DNA of 64,000 bases from Vaginimicrobium propionicum. GTDB lineage: Bacteria; Actinomycetota; Actinomycetes; Propionibacteriales; Propionibacteriaceae. This document shows positions 8,508 to 16,826 of this stretch, piece after piece (the stretch's first letter is position 1; the number at the start of each line of letters is the position of its first letter). Both the position numbers and the translations under genes were made by a program. The stretch spans positions 558,001-622,000 of the forward strand of contig NZ_LT706985.1 in the NCBI RefSeq assembly GCF_900155645.1. Direction: 5' to 3'. Under the pieces are notes generated by a model that was given only the letters and a program-made list of their open reading frames with translations, ran no database searches and was not told where the DNA came from.

Positions 8508-9278
8508 TTAACCGCATTTCGAATCCCGCTTATCGAATAACAAATTGATTTGCCCGTTGGCCTTTACAGAGCGTACTTTTAATTTGTAAATGGGTTCTAA
8601 TATGTCTGGGATAAAAACCTCGGTGGGTTTGCCTTTAGCCACCAGCCGACCCTGATTCAGCAGCATTATCTGATCACAACAGCGGGCAGCTAGATTAAGG
8701 TCGTGAAGCACGATTACAGTCGTTCGGCCAAGGTCTGCTATTAGATCGAGCAGCGCGAATTGGTGATACAAGTCGAGGTGATTTGTCGGCTCATCTAAGA
8801 GCAAATGGTTCGATTGCTGGGCTATCGCGCGCGCAATCACTACCCGTTGGCGTTCGCCACCGGAAAGCTCTGTAATCAATCGATCAGCAAGTGCGGTCAG
8901 TGAGACGCGTCCCATAGCTTCGTCTATTAAATCCTGATCCGCATTATCTCCATAGCCAATTAAATTGCGACGGGCCAGCCGACCCAGACCGACTGCGTCG
9001 CGTACCTTCAGCGGCAGAACCGAATCACGTTCTTGGGCTACGACGGCGACTTTCTGGGCAATTTCTCTACGGCTAAGTTCAGCGAGATTCTCTCCATCAA
9101 TGAAGACATCTCCGCAGTCAGGAGTTAGAGAACGGTGCAGTGCCATCAACAAGGTTGATTTGCCGCAACCATTGACTCCCACAACACCAACCACCTCACC
9201 GTCAGACACGGTGAAGTTCACGTCTGATATGACGCGACGTTTTCCACGGCTGACGGTGAGGCGACTGACTTTAATCAT
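8508..9278 (-). CDS. btuD: Corrinoid ABC importer ATP-binding subunit (BtuD/FecE type)
   Basis: A 256-residue ABC ATPase powering import. It has Walker A GVNGCGKST (about residues 34-42), signature LSGGERQR (near 140), Walker B HLLLDEPTNHLDL and switch histidine in VIVLHDLNLAARCC. The family serves iron-siderophores or cobalamin. The riboswitch at the head of this operon points to cobalamin. Its start overlaps the end of the binding-protein gene by one base, so translation is probably coupled. A close paralog lies at 36820-37587. Confidence 0.85.
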   Translation of the reverse strand: MIKVSRLTVSRGKRRVISDVNFTVSDGEVVGVVGVNGCGKSTLLMALHRSLTPDCGDVFIDGENLAELSRREIAQKVAVVAQERDSVLPLKVRDAVGLGRLARRNLIGYGDNADQDLIDEAMGRVSLTALADRLITELSGGERQRVVIARAIAQQSNHLLLDEPTNHLDLYHQFALLDLIADLGRTTVIVLHDLNLAARCCDQIMLLNQGRLVAKGKPTEVFIPDILEPIYKLKVRSVKANGQINLLFDKRDSKCG

Positions 9279-10273
9279 TATTTCTTCAACAGTTCTCCGA
9301 GCTTCACGGCACCGTCAACTGAGAGAGTGGTCGGCGGATCAGTCAACACGAACGGCAGGTAAACAACCTGGTCATTCTTAACAGCCTGCAAGCCATCAGC
9401 GCCGGCATAGCTCTTAAGAATCGTCTTTGCCTCTTCTGGTGTCGAAGAATCGGCCATTAGGACAATCCACTCCGGATCCTTCTCTAACAAAGACTCCATG
9501 GAAGCCTCAAATACCCGCTCTTTCGAGTCGTCATATACGTTCTTAAGCCCGTTTACCTCAAAAATGGGCTGAACCATAGAGCTAGTGCCGTAAGTGTAGA
9601 ACTCCGTGGTGCCAGGCATGACGAAAAGTGCGGCTGCAGAGGCAGAGGCGTCTGAAGGAGCATTCTTTTCAACATCCTCGAGACGTTTCTTCACCTTATC
9701 CTTGACTTCCTTAGCCTTGTCCTGGACTCCGAACATCGTGGCTATCTTGTCGATTTCGCTATATACGAGGTCGTAGGAAGCGTGATCTGTGGTGTAACCT
9801 GGGCACATAGCGTCGGGCGAATAAAGCGGGACGCCAGATGCTTTTAGCTTCTCACGATCAGCACCCTCATCGTAACCGAATACCACATCAGGATTGACGC
9901 TTAAGGCGGCCTCTGTGGAGACCTTTGCGCCACCTGTTCCGGTATCGCCCGCTTCGAGCTGTGGAATTGCGTCCAACGCCTTGTTCATTTCAGGATAGCT
10001 GTCATCTATGCGGCGATTTCCCGATTTTGCCACCACCTTGTCTGCCAGTCCCAGGTCATAGAGTATTGAGAAATCGGTTTCTGATAGCAACAAAATGCGC
10101 TCTGGGGCTTTTGCGAACTCCACAGACTCGCTGCAACTGGTTATTGTTACCGGAAACCCAGTCTGATTGGCTGAAGACGACGCTGAAGATTTGTCACCAC
10201 CAGCGCCGTTGCCCGAACAGCCCGCAAGAAGTAAACCAAGCGTTAGTACGCTGGCTACGAGTTGTTTCTTCAT
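9278..10273 (-). CDS. btuF: Corrinoid-binding lipoprotein of an ABC importer (BtuF type)
   Basis: A 331-residue substrate-binding protein. The first 19 residues form a lipoprotein signal ending in LLLAGC, so it should be tethered to the outer face of the membrane by a diacylglyceryl cysteine. The remainder is a TroA/BtuF fold: FAKAPERILLLSETDFSILYDLGL, a GDTGTGG stretch, and the C-terminal VVYLPFVLTDPPTTLSVDGAVKLGELL. The C-terminal segment is nearly identical in the paralog at 37588-38571, showing that the two operons are related by duplication or share a recent ancestor. Cobalamin or another corrinoid is inferred from the riboswitch. Confidence 0.85.
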   Translation of the reverse strand: MKKQLVASVLTLGLLLAGCSGNGAGGDKSSASSSANQTGFPVTITSCSESVEFAKAPERILLLSETDFSILYDLGLADKVVAKSGNRRIDDSYPEMNKALDAIPQLEAGDTGTGGAKVSTEAALSVNPDVVFGYDEGADREKLKASGVPLYSPDAMCPGYTTDHASYDLVYSEIDKIATMFGVQDKAKEVKDKVKKRLEDVEKNAPSDASASAAALFVMPGTTEFYTYGTSSMVQPIFEVNGLKNVYDDSKERVFEASMESLLEKDPEWIVLMADSSTPEEAKTILKSYAGADGLQAVKNDQVVYLPFVLTDPPTTLSVDGAVKLGELLKK

Positions 10274-10282
10274 TTTCCCTTC

Positions 10283-11347
10283 CTAACTTGTACGCCGCTG
10301 TCTCTTGATGAGAACAACCAAACACGGCGCACCGATTAACCCTGTTATTACCCCAATCGGCAACTCTGCCGGCGCGAATGCAACCCGAGCCACAGCATCC
10401 ATCCAAACCAAGAAAAGTGCAGAAGCGAGCGCCGAACCGAGCACTAAATAGCGATGAGAATGACCGATGAAGGAGCGAATTACGTGCGGAATGATTAAAC
10501 CTACGAAACCAATTCCACCGGCAGCGGCAACAGCTATTGCGACCGCCGCTGAAACAAAAATCAATAATAAAACACGCATGCGTACCGCATTGACGCCAAC
10601 GGATTCAGCCGTCCGGTCACCACTTGCGAGAGCGTCAAGGATAGGCCCAAAAACCGCCATTACAGCGGTGAAGACGATGGCTATCATCACTAGGATTGGC
10701 AACTGCGGCCAATGCGCCCTGGCTAGCGAACCGAGCATCCAAAACATGACTGCCTGCGATGTTTCTGGACTGCCTGAAGAAAAAATTAGTAGGTTAGTGA
10801 CCGCTTGGAAACCGAAGCCGGCGGCTAGACCTGCGAGAATTAACTGCAAAGGCGTAGAGCCATGGCCAGCAACTATCATGACCATAAAGGTCGCAATCAG
10901 CGCTCCCCCAAAGGCCATGCTCCCAGTAACTAGGTAGTTTGACGCACCCAGAACAATTATCGACAAAGCTGCCCCAGTCGATGCCCCACTTGAAACACCC
11001 AAAACGTATGGCTCAGCTAAAGGGTTGCGTACGAGAGCTTGCAGAACCACTCCGGCCACACCAAGTATCGCACCAACCGCCATGCCAGTGATTATTCTGG
11101 GAACCCGGTTTTGCCATATGATTGCGTCAATTGCTGGAGTCCAAGTAACTTCCTGGTTCACTCCCAGATGATTTAGGCTAACCCCTATTATGTCGCTTAT
11201 GTGAACGTTTGCCGACCCGAAAGCAAGGGAGACGAGCGGAGTAACAATCAGCAATATCAGAAGCGCCGTCAACCGGACGTTACGTGCCCACTTGTTTCTA
11301 CGCCGCCGCCGGAGAGTGCTTTCCGCGACGGTAGCACTTACCTGCAT
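10283..11347 (-). CDS. btuC: Corrinoid ABC importer permease (BtuC/FecCD type)
   Basis: A 354-residue membrane permease with about ten helices, first gene of the operon. Family motifs include RVPRIITGMAVGAILGVAGVVLQALVRN preceding LAEPYVLGVSSGAS, and the coupling-helix region GGIGFVGLIIPHVIR (written here as separate stretches). The ATG at 11347 has only a weak ribosome binding site, consistent with expression being gated by the RNA element upstream. It is followed after 9 bases by the binding-protein gene. Confidence 0.86.
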   Translation of the reverse strand: MQVSATVAESTLRRRRRNKWARNVRLTALLILLIVTPLVSLAFGSANVHISDIIGVSLNHLGVNQEVTWTPAIDAIIWQNRVPRIITGMAVGAILGVAGVVLQALVRNPLAEPYVLGVSSGASTGAALSIIVLGASNYLVTGSMAFGGALIATFMVMIVAGHGSTPLQLILAGLAAGFGFQAVTNLLIFSSGSPETSQAVMFWMLGSLARAHWPQLPILVMIAIVFTAVMAVFGPILDALASGDRTAESVGVNAVRMRVLLLIFVSAAVAIAVAAAGGIGFVGLIIPHVIRSFIGHSHRYLVLGSALASALFLVWMDAVARVAFAPAELPIGVITGLIGAPCLVVLIKRQRRTS

Positions 11348-11395
11348 ATAAATACTTTCGGTTCGACCGTATCGCGCGGTGCAGCGTTACCTTCC

Positions 11396-11473
11396 CTGGC
11401 TTCAAGGTCGGACTCAACTTACGTTTTACCGTTGCGCGTCAGTTTTGGGATTTCACCAAATTCTCTCTGCCAG
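11396..11473 (-). promoter_or_regulatory. Cobalamin riboswitch before the first btu operon
   Basis: Reading the reverse strand, the leader contains in order GAGAGAATTTGGTGAAATCC, CAAAACTG, the near-invariant GCGCAACGGTAA, and AGTCCGACC. These match the conserved core order of actinobacterial cobalamin (B12) riboswitches. A closing P1 helix is visible as CTGGC (11473-11469) with GCCAG (11400-11396). It ends about 50 bases before the permease ATG. The same core occurs before the paralogous operon. Established for the class: adenosyl- or methylcobalamin binding shuts off expression. Confidence 0.85.
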
Positions 11474-11581
11474 CTGTCAAAATAAGACTCACATCTATTC
11501 GACCAGTACATGATTTCACAGTCACGCCTATGTGCACAACCACATACGCAATAAATCGTAGTTTTGCTTCTTCCAAAATAA

Positions 11582-11616
11582 TTTGGGTCGCTCCTCAATT
11601 AGAGGAACGACCCAAA
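11582..11616 (-). terminator. Hairpin after the remnant sortase-substrate gene
   Basis: Two 15-nt arms (11582-11596 and 11602-11616) pair with one mismatch around the loop AATTA. It follows the stop codon of the LAKTG fragment at 11633 on the reverse strand. The downstream T content is weak. Confidence 0.6.
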
Positions 11617-11632
11617 CTTTAGTTATCGGCGA

Positions 11633-11773
11633 TTAGTGCCTGCGACGGCGAACTGCGGCGGCAGCCAAACCAGTTGCGAGGATACCTGGCACCCCAACTG
11701 GCAGCACCGTTGCGCCAGTCTTTGCTAGTTTCTTCATTTTCTTGCTCTTCTTAGGGCTAGCGCCTAAGTCGGC
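11633..11773 (-). pseudogene. Remnant of an LPXTG-like cell-wall-anchored protein (C-terminus only)
   Basis: An open stretch of about 46 codons without its own good start encodes a lysine-rich linker, then LAKTG, a hydrophobic segment of about 20 residues, and a tail of RRRRH before TAA. This is the layout of a sortase sorting signal, with LAKTG in place of LPXTG. Immediately upstream the frame is closed by TGA, and the preceding bases in another frame still read DDLGAIGEP, so the rest of the gene seems to be lost or shifted. It is probably non-functional. Confidence 0.6.
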
Positions 11774-11874
11774 TCACCAATCGCGCCCAGGTCATCCGGT
11801 GCATGTGTCATCCGTCCAGGCTCCAATTTCATAAACTAGAACTTGTACTCGCGCGCCAGAAATGAGGTTTACCC

Positions 11875-12621
11875 GTGAACCACAACGATGAACACGTAGT
11901 TTTCGCCCATCGCGGACTGAATACTGTGGCGCCGGAAAACACTATGGCAGCCTTCCGTCTTGCCCATGAGCGCGGCGTAGCCTGGCTGGAAACCGATGTA
12001 GATGTTCTTGGGGACGGGACAGTCATCATCTGTCACGACACCACGCTTGATCGCACCACGAATCGCTCGGGAGGCTACTACGACCTAACCGCCGCAGACC
12101 TAGAAGACATTGATGCCGGCAGTTAGTTTTCACCAAAATATGCGGGAGAAAAAATCCCGCAATTTAGCGATTTAATCCAGTTCATGAATGAGACTGGCAT
12201 GAATTGCAATATCGAGGTCAAGTCGAATGAAGCCGGTAAAGCTATGACCTTAATGCTCATCAATAATTTACTGAGCGAATTGAAAAATCTAAACCCGCGC
12301 AATCGTGTCATTATTTCGTCGTTTAATCATGTACTGCTCTACGAGCTAAAGAAGAAAGCCCCAAAGCTTCCCGTAGGCTGCCTATACGATGCGTCCACGC
12401 TACGCGCAGACTGGAAAAGCGTTCTTGAGTTGGTGGGCGCCGACTACATTCACCCAGACAATACTGGGCTAACCCGTGAAAAGGTTCGCGCATTTCGAGA
12501 CGCCGGTTTCGGTGTCAATGTATGGACGGTCAACTCCCCCGCCAGAGCAAATGAACTATTCAATTGGGGCGCCACCGGTGTTTTCAGCGATGTAGCTGAC
12601 CAGTTATTGCCAACTCCATAA
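11875..12621 (+). pseudogene. Glycerophosphodiester phosphodiesterase broken by one amber codon
   Basis: Two parts in the same frame, 11875-12126 and 12127-12621, together give a full-length GDPD of about 248 residues. The first has FAHRGLNTVAPENT (catalytic His and Arg) and LETDVDVLGDG, with HDTTLDRTTNRSG after it. The second continues with EVKS and HPDNTGL. They are separated only by TAG at 12124-12126, where relatives such as UgpQ have tryptophan in DAGSWFS. A single TGG-to-TAG change explains it. The enzyme would hydrolyse glycerophosphodiesters to glycerol 3-phosphate. Start GTG at 11875 with GAGG nearby. Function is probably lost unless the amber codon is suppressed. Confidence 0.85.
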
Positions 12622-13077
12622 CGACAGCGCGACATTTGCCTTTCTTCAGCACGCTGTGGCGGGCAGAGCACTACTGCCGACATTAATCGGAACGTCTGTT
12701 GGATTCGCGTGTGCCGGAGCTAGATTCATAGAAGCGAAAGCAATTACCAGGAAGCAGGCGATGGCATACTTAAACGATGCAATAGCTTTTTTTACCTTTG
12801 ACAGCCTTCACGACTAATTACCTCTAGCAGAATTGACAGCGCTTATCGGAGACTAACTGTCGATCTAAGGTGGTTGCAAAATTAGCCACTTTATAGGTCA
12901 GCTTTTGACGCTTAAGATTAGCTAATTAATTTCAGATTCTCATCATTGTCACACCGATTAATTTTAGATAGTTGAAGACTTGCCCTCCTTGTAGGATGGG
13001 TTGGCAGCGCAACCTGGCAGACAAAGAATAAGCCTTGTTGGTCGAGTTTCAACGCCGCAACAAAGCTGGAGGATGAT
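12622..13077 (+). promoter_or_regulatory. Long intergenic region and leader of mgtE
   Basis: No gene is visible over 456 bases. The last 100 bases before mgtE can fold: TGCC at 12981 can pair with GGCA at 13003, TCCT with AGGA around TGT, and GGTT (12999) with AACC (13011). Magnesium transporter genes are often preceded by Mg-sensing leaders, but I cannot match this to the M-box or another named class. GGAGG at 13068-13072 is the ribosome binding site for the ATG at 13078. Confidence 0.35.
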
Positions 13078-14427
13078 ATGGATTCGAGACTTTTACAAGT
13101 CTTAGAGACAAGACTTCATAAGGCTTTTCAATCACAAAATTTGCAAAAGATTAACCAGATTGTTTCTGCAGCACCTGTCCGTGAAATAAAGGTGCTGATG
13201 GAAAGATCAAACTTCCATCAACGTGCCTTGTTATTTAGGACTCTCCCCAAGACAACAGCGATAGCTGTTTTTGATTTGCTTGACCCTGCCGTCCAAGCTG
13301 ACCTTGTTAGTGCGCTACGAGATGATCACGTATCTGCCGTTGTAGAAGCAATGGATCCGCATGACCGAGCAGAATTGCTTGACGAATTGCCAGCGTCTGT
13401 TGCCACAAAGATTTTGGCTGGCCTCAGCCCAACCGAACGTGACCTTACTGGCATTGTGCTGGGGTATCCAGAAAAATCTGTTGGACGAAGAATGAGCCCG
13501 GAATTCGCTACACTCCACCCCACAGATAGTGTTGAAAAGGCTCTAGCCCACCTAACAAAAGTGCTGGACGACGTAGAAACTATCTACACGGTGCCCGTAA
13601 CTTCAGCCGAAAAGAAACTTGTAGGCGTAGTAAGCCTTAGAGACATTATGCGCGCCGACAAAACTGCCCTCATCAAAGATGTGATGAAACGTGACGATAG
13701 CGTTAACGCGACTCAACCAGCAGAATATGCGGCCCGGCTATGCGCAGATCGACACCGGCTAGCTTTACCTGTTGTCGACCAAGAGAATCGACTGGTCGGC
13801 ATTCTGCCACTAAGTGACGCCCTAGACATCCTGGAAGATGCCAACAACGAGGATCAAGCACGCATCTCAGGCGCAGAGCCACTTCGCAGACCTTACCTAG
13901 CCACGCCGATAGGTGACCTAGTCAAGGCCAGAGTTGTGTGGCTTTTAGTGCTAGCTATCGGAGCCACTCTAACTATTCACGTCCTAGAAACATTCGAATC
14001 TACCATCACCCAAATGGTTGTGCTGTCTGTTTTCGTGCCGCTGCTCATCGGCACCGGCGGCAACACCGGGAATCAGGCAGCCACAACCGTCACCCGCGCT
14101 ATCGCGTTGGGCGACATAAAGATTGGCGACGGACTCAGAGTGATCTCAAGAGAAATCCGAGTCGGAGCACTATTGGGCACACTCATTGGAACCATCGGAT
14201 TCGCGATAACCAGCCTTTTTTATGGTCCACAAATTGGCGCAGTAATAGGGCTGACCCTACTATCCATATGCACACTGGCTGCCACTGTCGGCGGCGCTAT
14301 GCCCCTGGTGGCACGCAAGTTCGGCATAGACCCAGCAGTATTCGCCAACCCATTCATCTCAACACTGCTAGACGCATCAGGTTTAGTCATCTACTTCTTA
14401 ATCGCAAAAGCCGTCATAGGTATATAG
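13078..14427 (+). CDS. mgtE: MgtE magnesium transporter
   Basis: A 449-residue MgtE, a gated Mg2+ channel of the cytoplasmic membrane. The order is standard: an N-terminal superhelical domain (about residues 15-120) with LLDELPASVATKILAGLSP, two CBS domains (about 130-255; VVSLRDIM and GILPLSDALDILEDANNED), a plug helix, and five membrane helices. The family signature is present as GTGGNTGNQAATTVTRAIALG near residue 325 and the pore-lining end GLVIYFLIAK. Length is typical. In known members the cytosolic domains close the pore when Mg2+ is high. Confidence 0.93.
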   Translation: MDSRLLQVLETRLHKAFQSQNLQKINQIVSAAPVREIKVLMERSNFHQRALLFRTLPKTTAIAVFDLLDPAVQADLVSALRDDHVSAVVEAMDPHDRAELLDELPASVATKILAGLSPTERDLTGIVLGYPEKSVGRRMSPEFATLHPTDSVEKALAHLTKVLDDVETIYTVPVTSAEKKLVGVVSLRDIMRADKTALIKDVMKRDDSVNATQPAEYAARLCADRHRLALPVVDQENRLVGILPLSDALDILEDANNEDQARISGAEPLRRPYLATPIGDLVKARVVWLLVLAIGATLTIHVLETFESTITQMVVLSVFVPLLIGTGGNTGNQAATTVTRAIALGDIKIGDGLRVISREIRVGALLGTLIGTIGFAITSLFYGPQIGAVIGLTLLSICTLAATVGGAMPLVARKFGIDPAVFANPFISTLLDASGLVIYFLIAKAVIGI

Positions 14428-14453
14428 GAGAGCCACAAACCTTTTTCTCTTTT

Positions 14454-14486
14454 GTCTGGCGAGCCGTCAACTACAGCTCGCCAGAC
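14454..14486. terminator. Terminator between mgtE and the FtsX-type permease
   Basis: A perfect 11-bp stem GTCTGGCGAGC (14454-14464) with GCTCGCCAGAC (14476-14486) and an 11-nt loop lies between the convergent genes mgtE and the ABC permease. Confidence 0.8.
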
Positions 14487-14545
14487 AGATAGATAACAAT
14501 ATGAGTGCACTGCGAATTCGGTAACTGAAGTGAGGAAATCAGTAT

Positions 14546-16012
14546 TTAGTCGTTGCGTCGAATATGTCTTTCAAGAATCATCTTGTGCAATGGGTGACAT
14601 GCCCAAACTGATAACGCAGCAACTAATAAGCCACTGCAGATTATTAGGGTCATGATGCCAACACCGTTGTCGGGAATATCTCCTCCCAATTTCTGTTGTA
14701 TCTGAATCATCGGAGATGCAGCGGCAAAACCCAGCAAGGTGCATCCTAAAACGGCAACAATCAGTGGCCCAAAAGTCTCTAACCAAATGGCTTTCAACTC
14801 AAAGCGCCTTGGCGCACCCATCCTAGCTAGCGCCCGAGATTGATCTGCTCTTTCAATTACGGACGAAGCCTGACCAATCAGCATCGACGTCGAACAAAGG
14901 ATAAAACCAACAATGATGGTGATGGCAGCTCCCTTATTGAAGTCCCACTGTGCAGAAGAGAAAAAATTTTCTACGATCTCGTCCGCGTCGCCGACTCTCG
15001 TCAGCGTAATCGGCATCATCGATATGTATCCGCCTATGAAGGCTAGTAACCCCATGCCAGAGGCTCTTCTCCAGGTTGCTATCGGGTCTGCAATGATGCT
15101 CCGGGAAGCAAGCAGGATGGGCGCAGAGCCGAACTGCGTGAGGACCCTTGCCAAAAGCTGTATTAGGTACGGCCCAAGCAGGTTGAATCCAAGCACGATG
15201 GCAAGAATGATTGAACCGATAATAATAAAAGCCGTGACGACGTTTCCTAATCTCATTACCTGATTGGCGATGAGAGCTGCACCTACGATAACAACGAATG
15301 CCAAGACTCGCCAGCGCCTAACTGCAGGCTTATTTGTCTTCCTAGCAACTCCCAGCGGAGAAATTCTAACCTGCTGGAGACCCCACCAGGAGGATAGAAG
15401 GCAAAGAGTGATTATTATCGCCAAAACTGCCAGGCCTAGCCACCATGGAAGGAGCATTTCCGCCGGTCTAATTTGCTGAGCCTCCATCTCTAGGTTGCTC
15501 CACGCAGGTATGGTCAACAAATATATGGCCGCACCGAGAACACCCCCGATAACTGACTGGATAAGGGATTCAAATAGCGTCATTTTGGTCACTTCTGCAG
15601 AAGACAATCCGAGAAGTCTTAGCGACGCTAAGCGCCTTTCCCTGCCTTTAGCACCCAGCACAGCCGCCTTGGAGGCTAGTGAAACCGCAGAGGGAATAAC
15701 GAGTGCGCAAGCAAGCAGCGCCAAACAGAAATAGATCATAAAAACTATCTCGTAGTAAGTTGGGTCTATTTTCAGCAAGTCTGCCATTGTGCCTGTGGGA
15801 GCCTGCCAACGTCTATAAAACATCCAGGTGCCAGCCGCAACGGTTAATGCCAGCGCAGAGCAGACGGTGTATGCCAGTATCGAAGCGAAATACAGTAATG
15901 ACTCGCCCTGACGCTGCGAAAATCGGGCGCGAGTTAACTGCATTGTCAGACCAGACAGACCGGGCGTTCTACCTTCGAGATTCAAATTTTTGGATGTTAC
16001 CTCCGTAGTCAT
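14546..16012 (-). CDS. FtsX-like ABC exporter permease
   Basis: A 488-residue membrane protein with about eight to ten helices in two halves. A cytoplasmic start includes FSQRQGESLLYFASILAYTVCSALAL, and a GAKGRERRLASLRLLGLSSAEVTKM stretch matches the FtsX-type coupling segment (quoted in two parts). A second copy of that segment, RSRALARMGAPRRFELKAIW-like, lies near residue 395. Such permeases with a LolD-type ATPase export drugs, peptides or lipids. It begins two bases after the stop of its ATPase gene, which is broken, so the transporter may be inactive. A divergent two-component system probably controls it. Confidence 0.8.
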   Translation of the reverse strand: MTTEVTSKNLNLEGRTPGLSGLTMQLTRARFSQRQGESLLYFASILAYTVCSALALTVAAGTWMFYRRWQAPTGTMADLLKIDPTYYEIVFMIYFCLALLACALVIPSAVSLASKAAVLGAKGRERRLASLRLLGLSSAEVTKMTLFESLIQSVIGGVLGAAIYLLTIPAWSNLEMEAQQIRPAEMLLPWWLGLAVLAIIITLCLLSSWWGLQQVRISPLGVARKTNKPAVRRWRVLAFVVIVGAALIANQVMRLGNVVTAFIIIGSIILAIVLGFNLLGPYLIQLLARVLTQFGSAPILLASRSIIADPIATWRRASGMGLLAFIGGYISMMPITLTRVGDADEIVENFFSSAQWDFNKGAAITIIVGFILCSTSMLIGQASSVIERADQSRALARMGAPRRFELKAIWLETFGPLIVAVLGCTLLGFAAASPMIQIQQKLGGDIPDNGVGIMTLIICSGLLVAALSVWACHPLHKMILERHIRRND

Positions 16013-16733
16013 TTAGACCATCTCCTGCATTGCGTCTATGCTGCGGTCAGCGTGAATTAATCCATCTCGGATTTCAATTAGCCTCGAACACCAACGAGCT
16101 ACGTTTGCATCGTGAGTGACAAGCACTAATGCTGCCCCTGACTGTTTGACAACAGCTGTCAACATTTGCATCATCTCGTGCCCGGTAGCTTGATCTAGGG
16201 CTCCGGACGGCTCATCGGCGAATACCACCCCCGGATTTCCAACTAGTGCTCTAGCAATCGCTACTCGCTGCGCTTGACCCCCAGACATATCGCCCGGCCT
16301 GCGATCTTTTAGCTGGTAGATTCCCAGTTTGCTAAGCATCTCATCGGCAGACCTTAGAGCTTTGGACTTAGATACTCCAGTCAGCATTAGCGGCAGCGCA
16401 ACGTTCTCTCTGGCTGGCAGCTCGTAAATCAGTTGGCCATCTTGAAAGACAAAACCGAACTGCCTGAGCCGCAGTCGCGACCGTTTGGCATCATCTAGTG
16501 AAGATATCTCTGTACCCAGGTAATTCACTGTTCCTTGGTTAGGCACCAGCACCCCACTCCAGCACCCCACTCAAACAGTGCAACAGTGTGGATTTGCCCG
16601 AACCTGAAGGCCCCATGATAGCGACCGTTTCTCCCCGACCAATCTGCATCGTTATCCCAGCTAGCGCATGCACATCGCCGAAATCCTTTGTTATGTCGTT
16701 TGTGCTCAGTACGACTTCAGTGTTTTTGTTCAT
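16013..16733 (-). pseudogene. LolD-type ABC ATPase gene frameshifted by a 13-bp tandem duplication
   Basis: The N-terminal part (16733 down to about 16560) has Walker [11 protein letters not shown] and runs into a stop soon after LSGVLEWG. The rest continues in another frame with Q-loop, signature MSGGQAQRVAIARAL, Walker B VVFADEPSGALD and switch histidine VTHDANVARW. The junction holds two exact copies of a 13-bp unit (16546-16558 and 16559-16571, forward strand CCAGCACCCCACT). Removing one copy restores an uninterrupted 235-residue ATPase reading [16 protein letters not shown]. The gene is therefore one slippage event away from intact. Confidence 0.9.
16546..16571. repeat. 13-bp perfect tandem duplication inside the ABC ATPase gene
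   Basis: Two adjacent identical copies of CCAGCACCCCACT on the forward strand, plus one further shared C. Because 13 is not a multiple of three, the second copy shifts the reading frame. Loss of a copy by replication slippage would restore it. Confidence 0.95.
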
Positions 16734-16770
16734 AGCAATGATTTCAGCCCAATTAGCTTCTAGTGTGAAC

Positions 16771-16807
16771 AGTGCCAGCTAGTGTTTTCGAGGTAGTGCC
16801 AGCACTA
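16771..16807. promoter_or_regulatory. Repeats in the divergent promoter of the exporter and the two-component genes
   Basis: AGTGCCAGC occurs twice (16771-16779 and 16795-16803). The second copy sits in a perfect palindrome TAGTGC-CA-GCACTA (16794-16807). The 93-base divergent gap between the ATPase (16733) and kinase (16827) is the expected location for the response-regulator sites. Confidence 0.45.
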
Positions 16808-16826
16808 CTGTATTGATTAACTAACT

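Noticed and set aside
8508-11347. Annotation as an iron-siderophore importer with a DtxR box
   Set aside because: No TTAGGTTAGSCTAACCTAA-like site was seen, while both copies of the operon carry a cobalamin riboswitch core.
12961-13077. M-box (ykoK) magnesium riboswitch before mgtE
   Set aside because: Local hairpins exist but the conserved M-box core blocks could not be found by reading.
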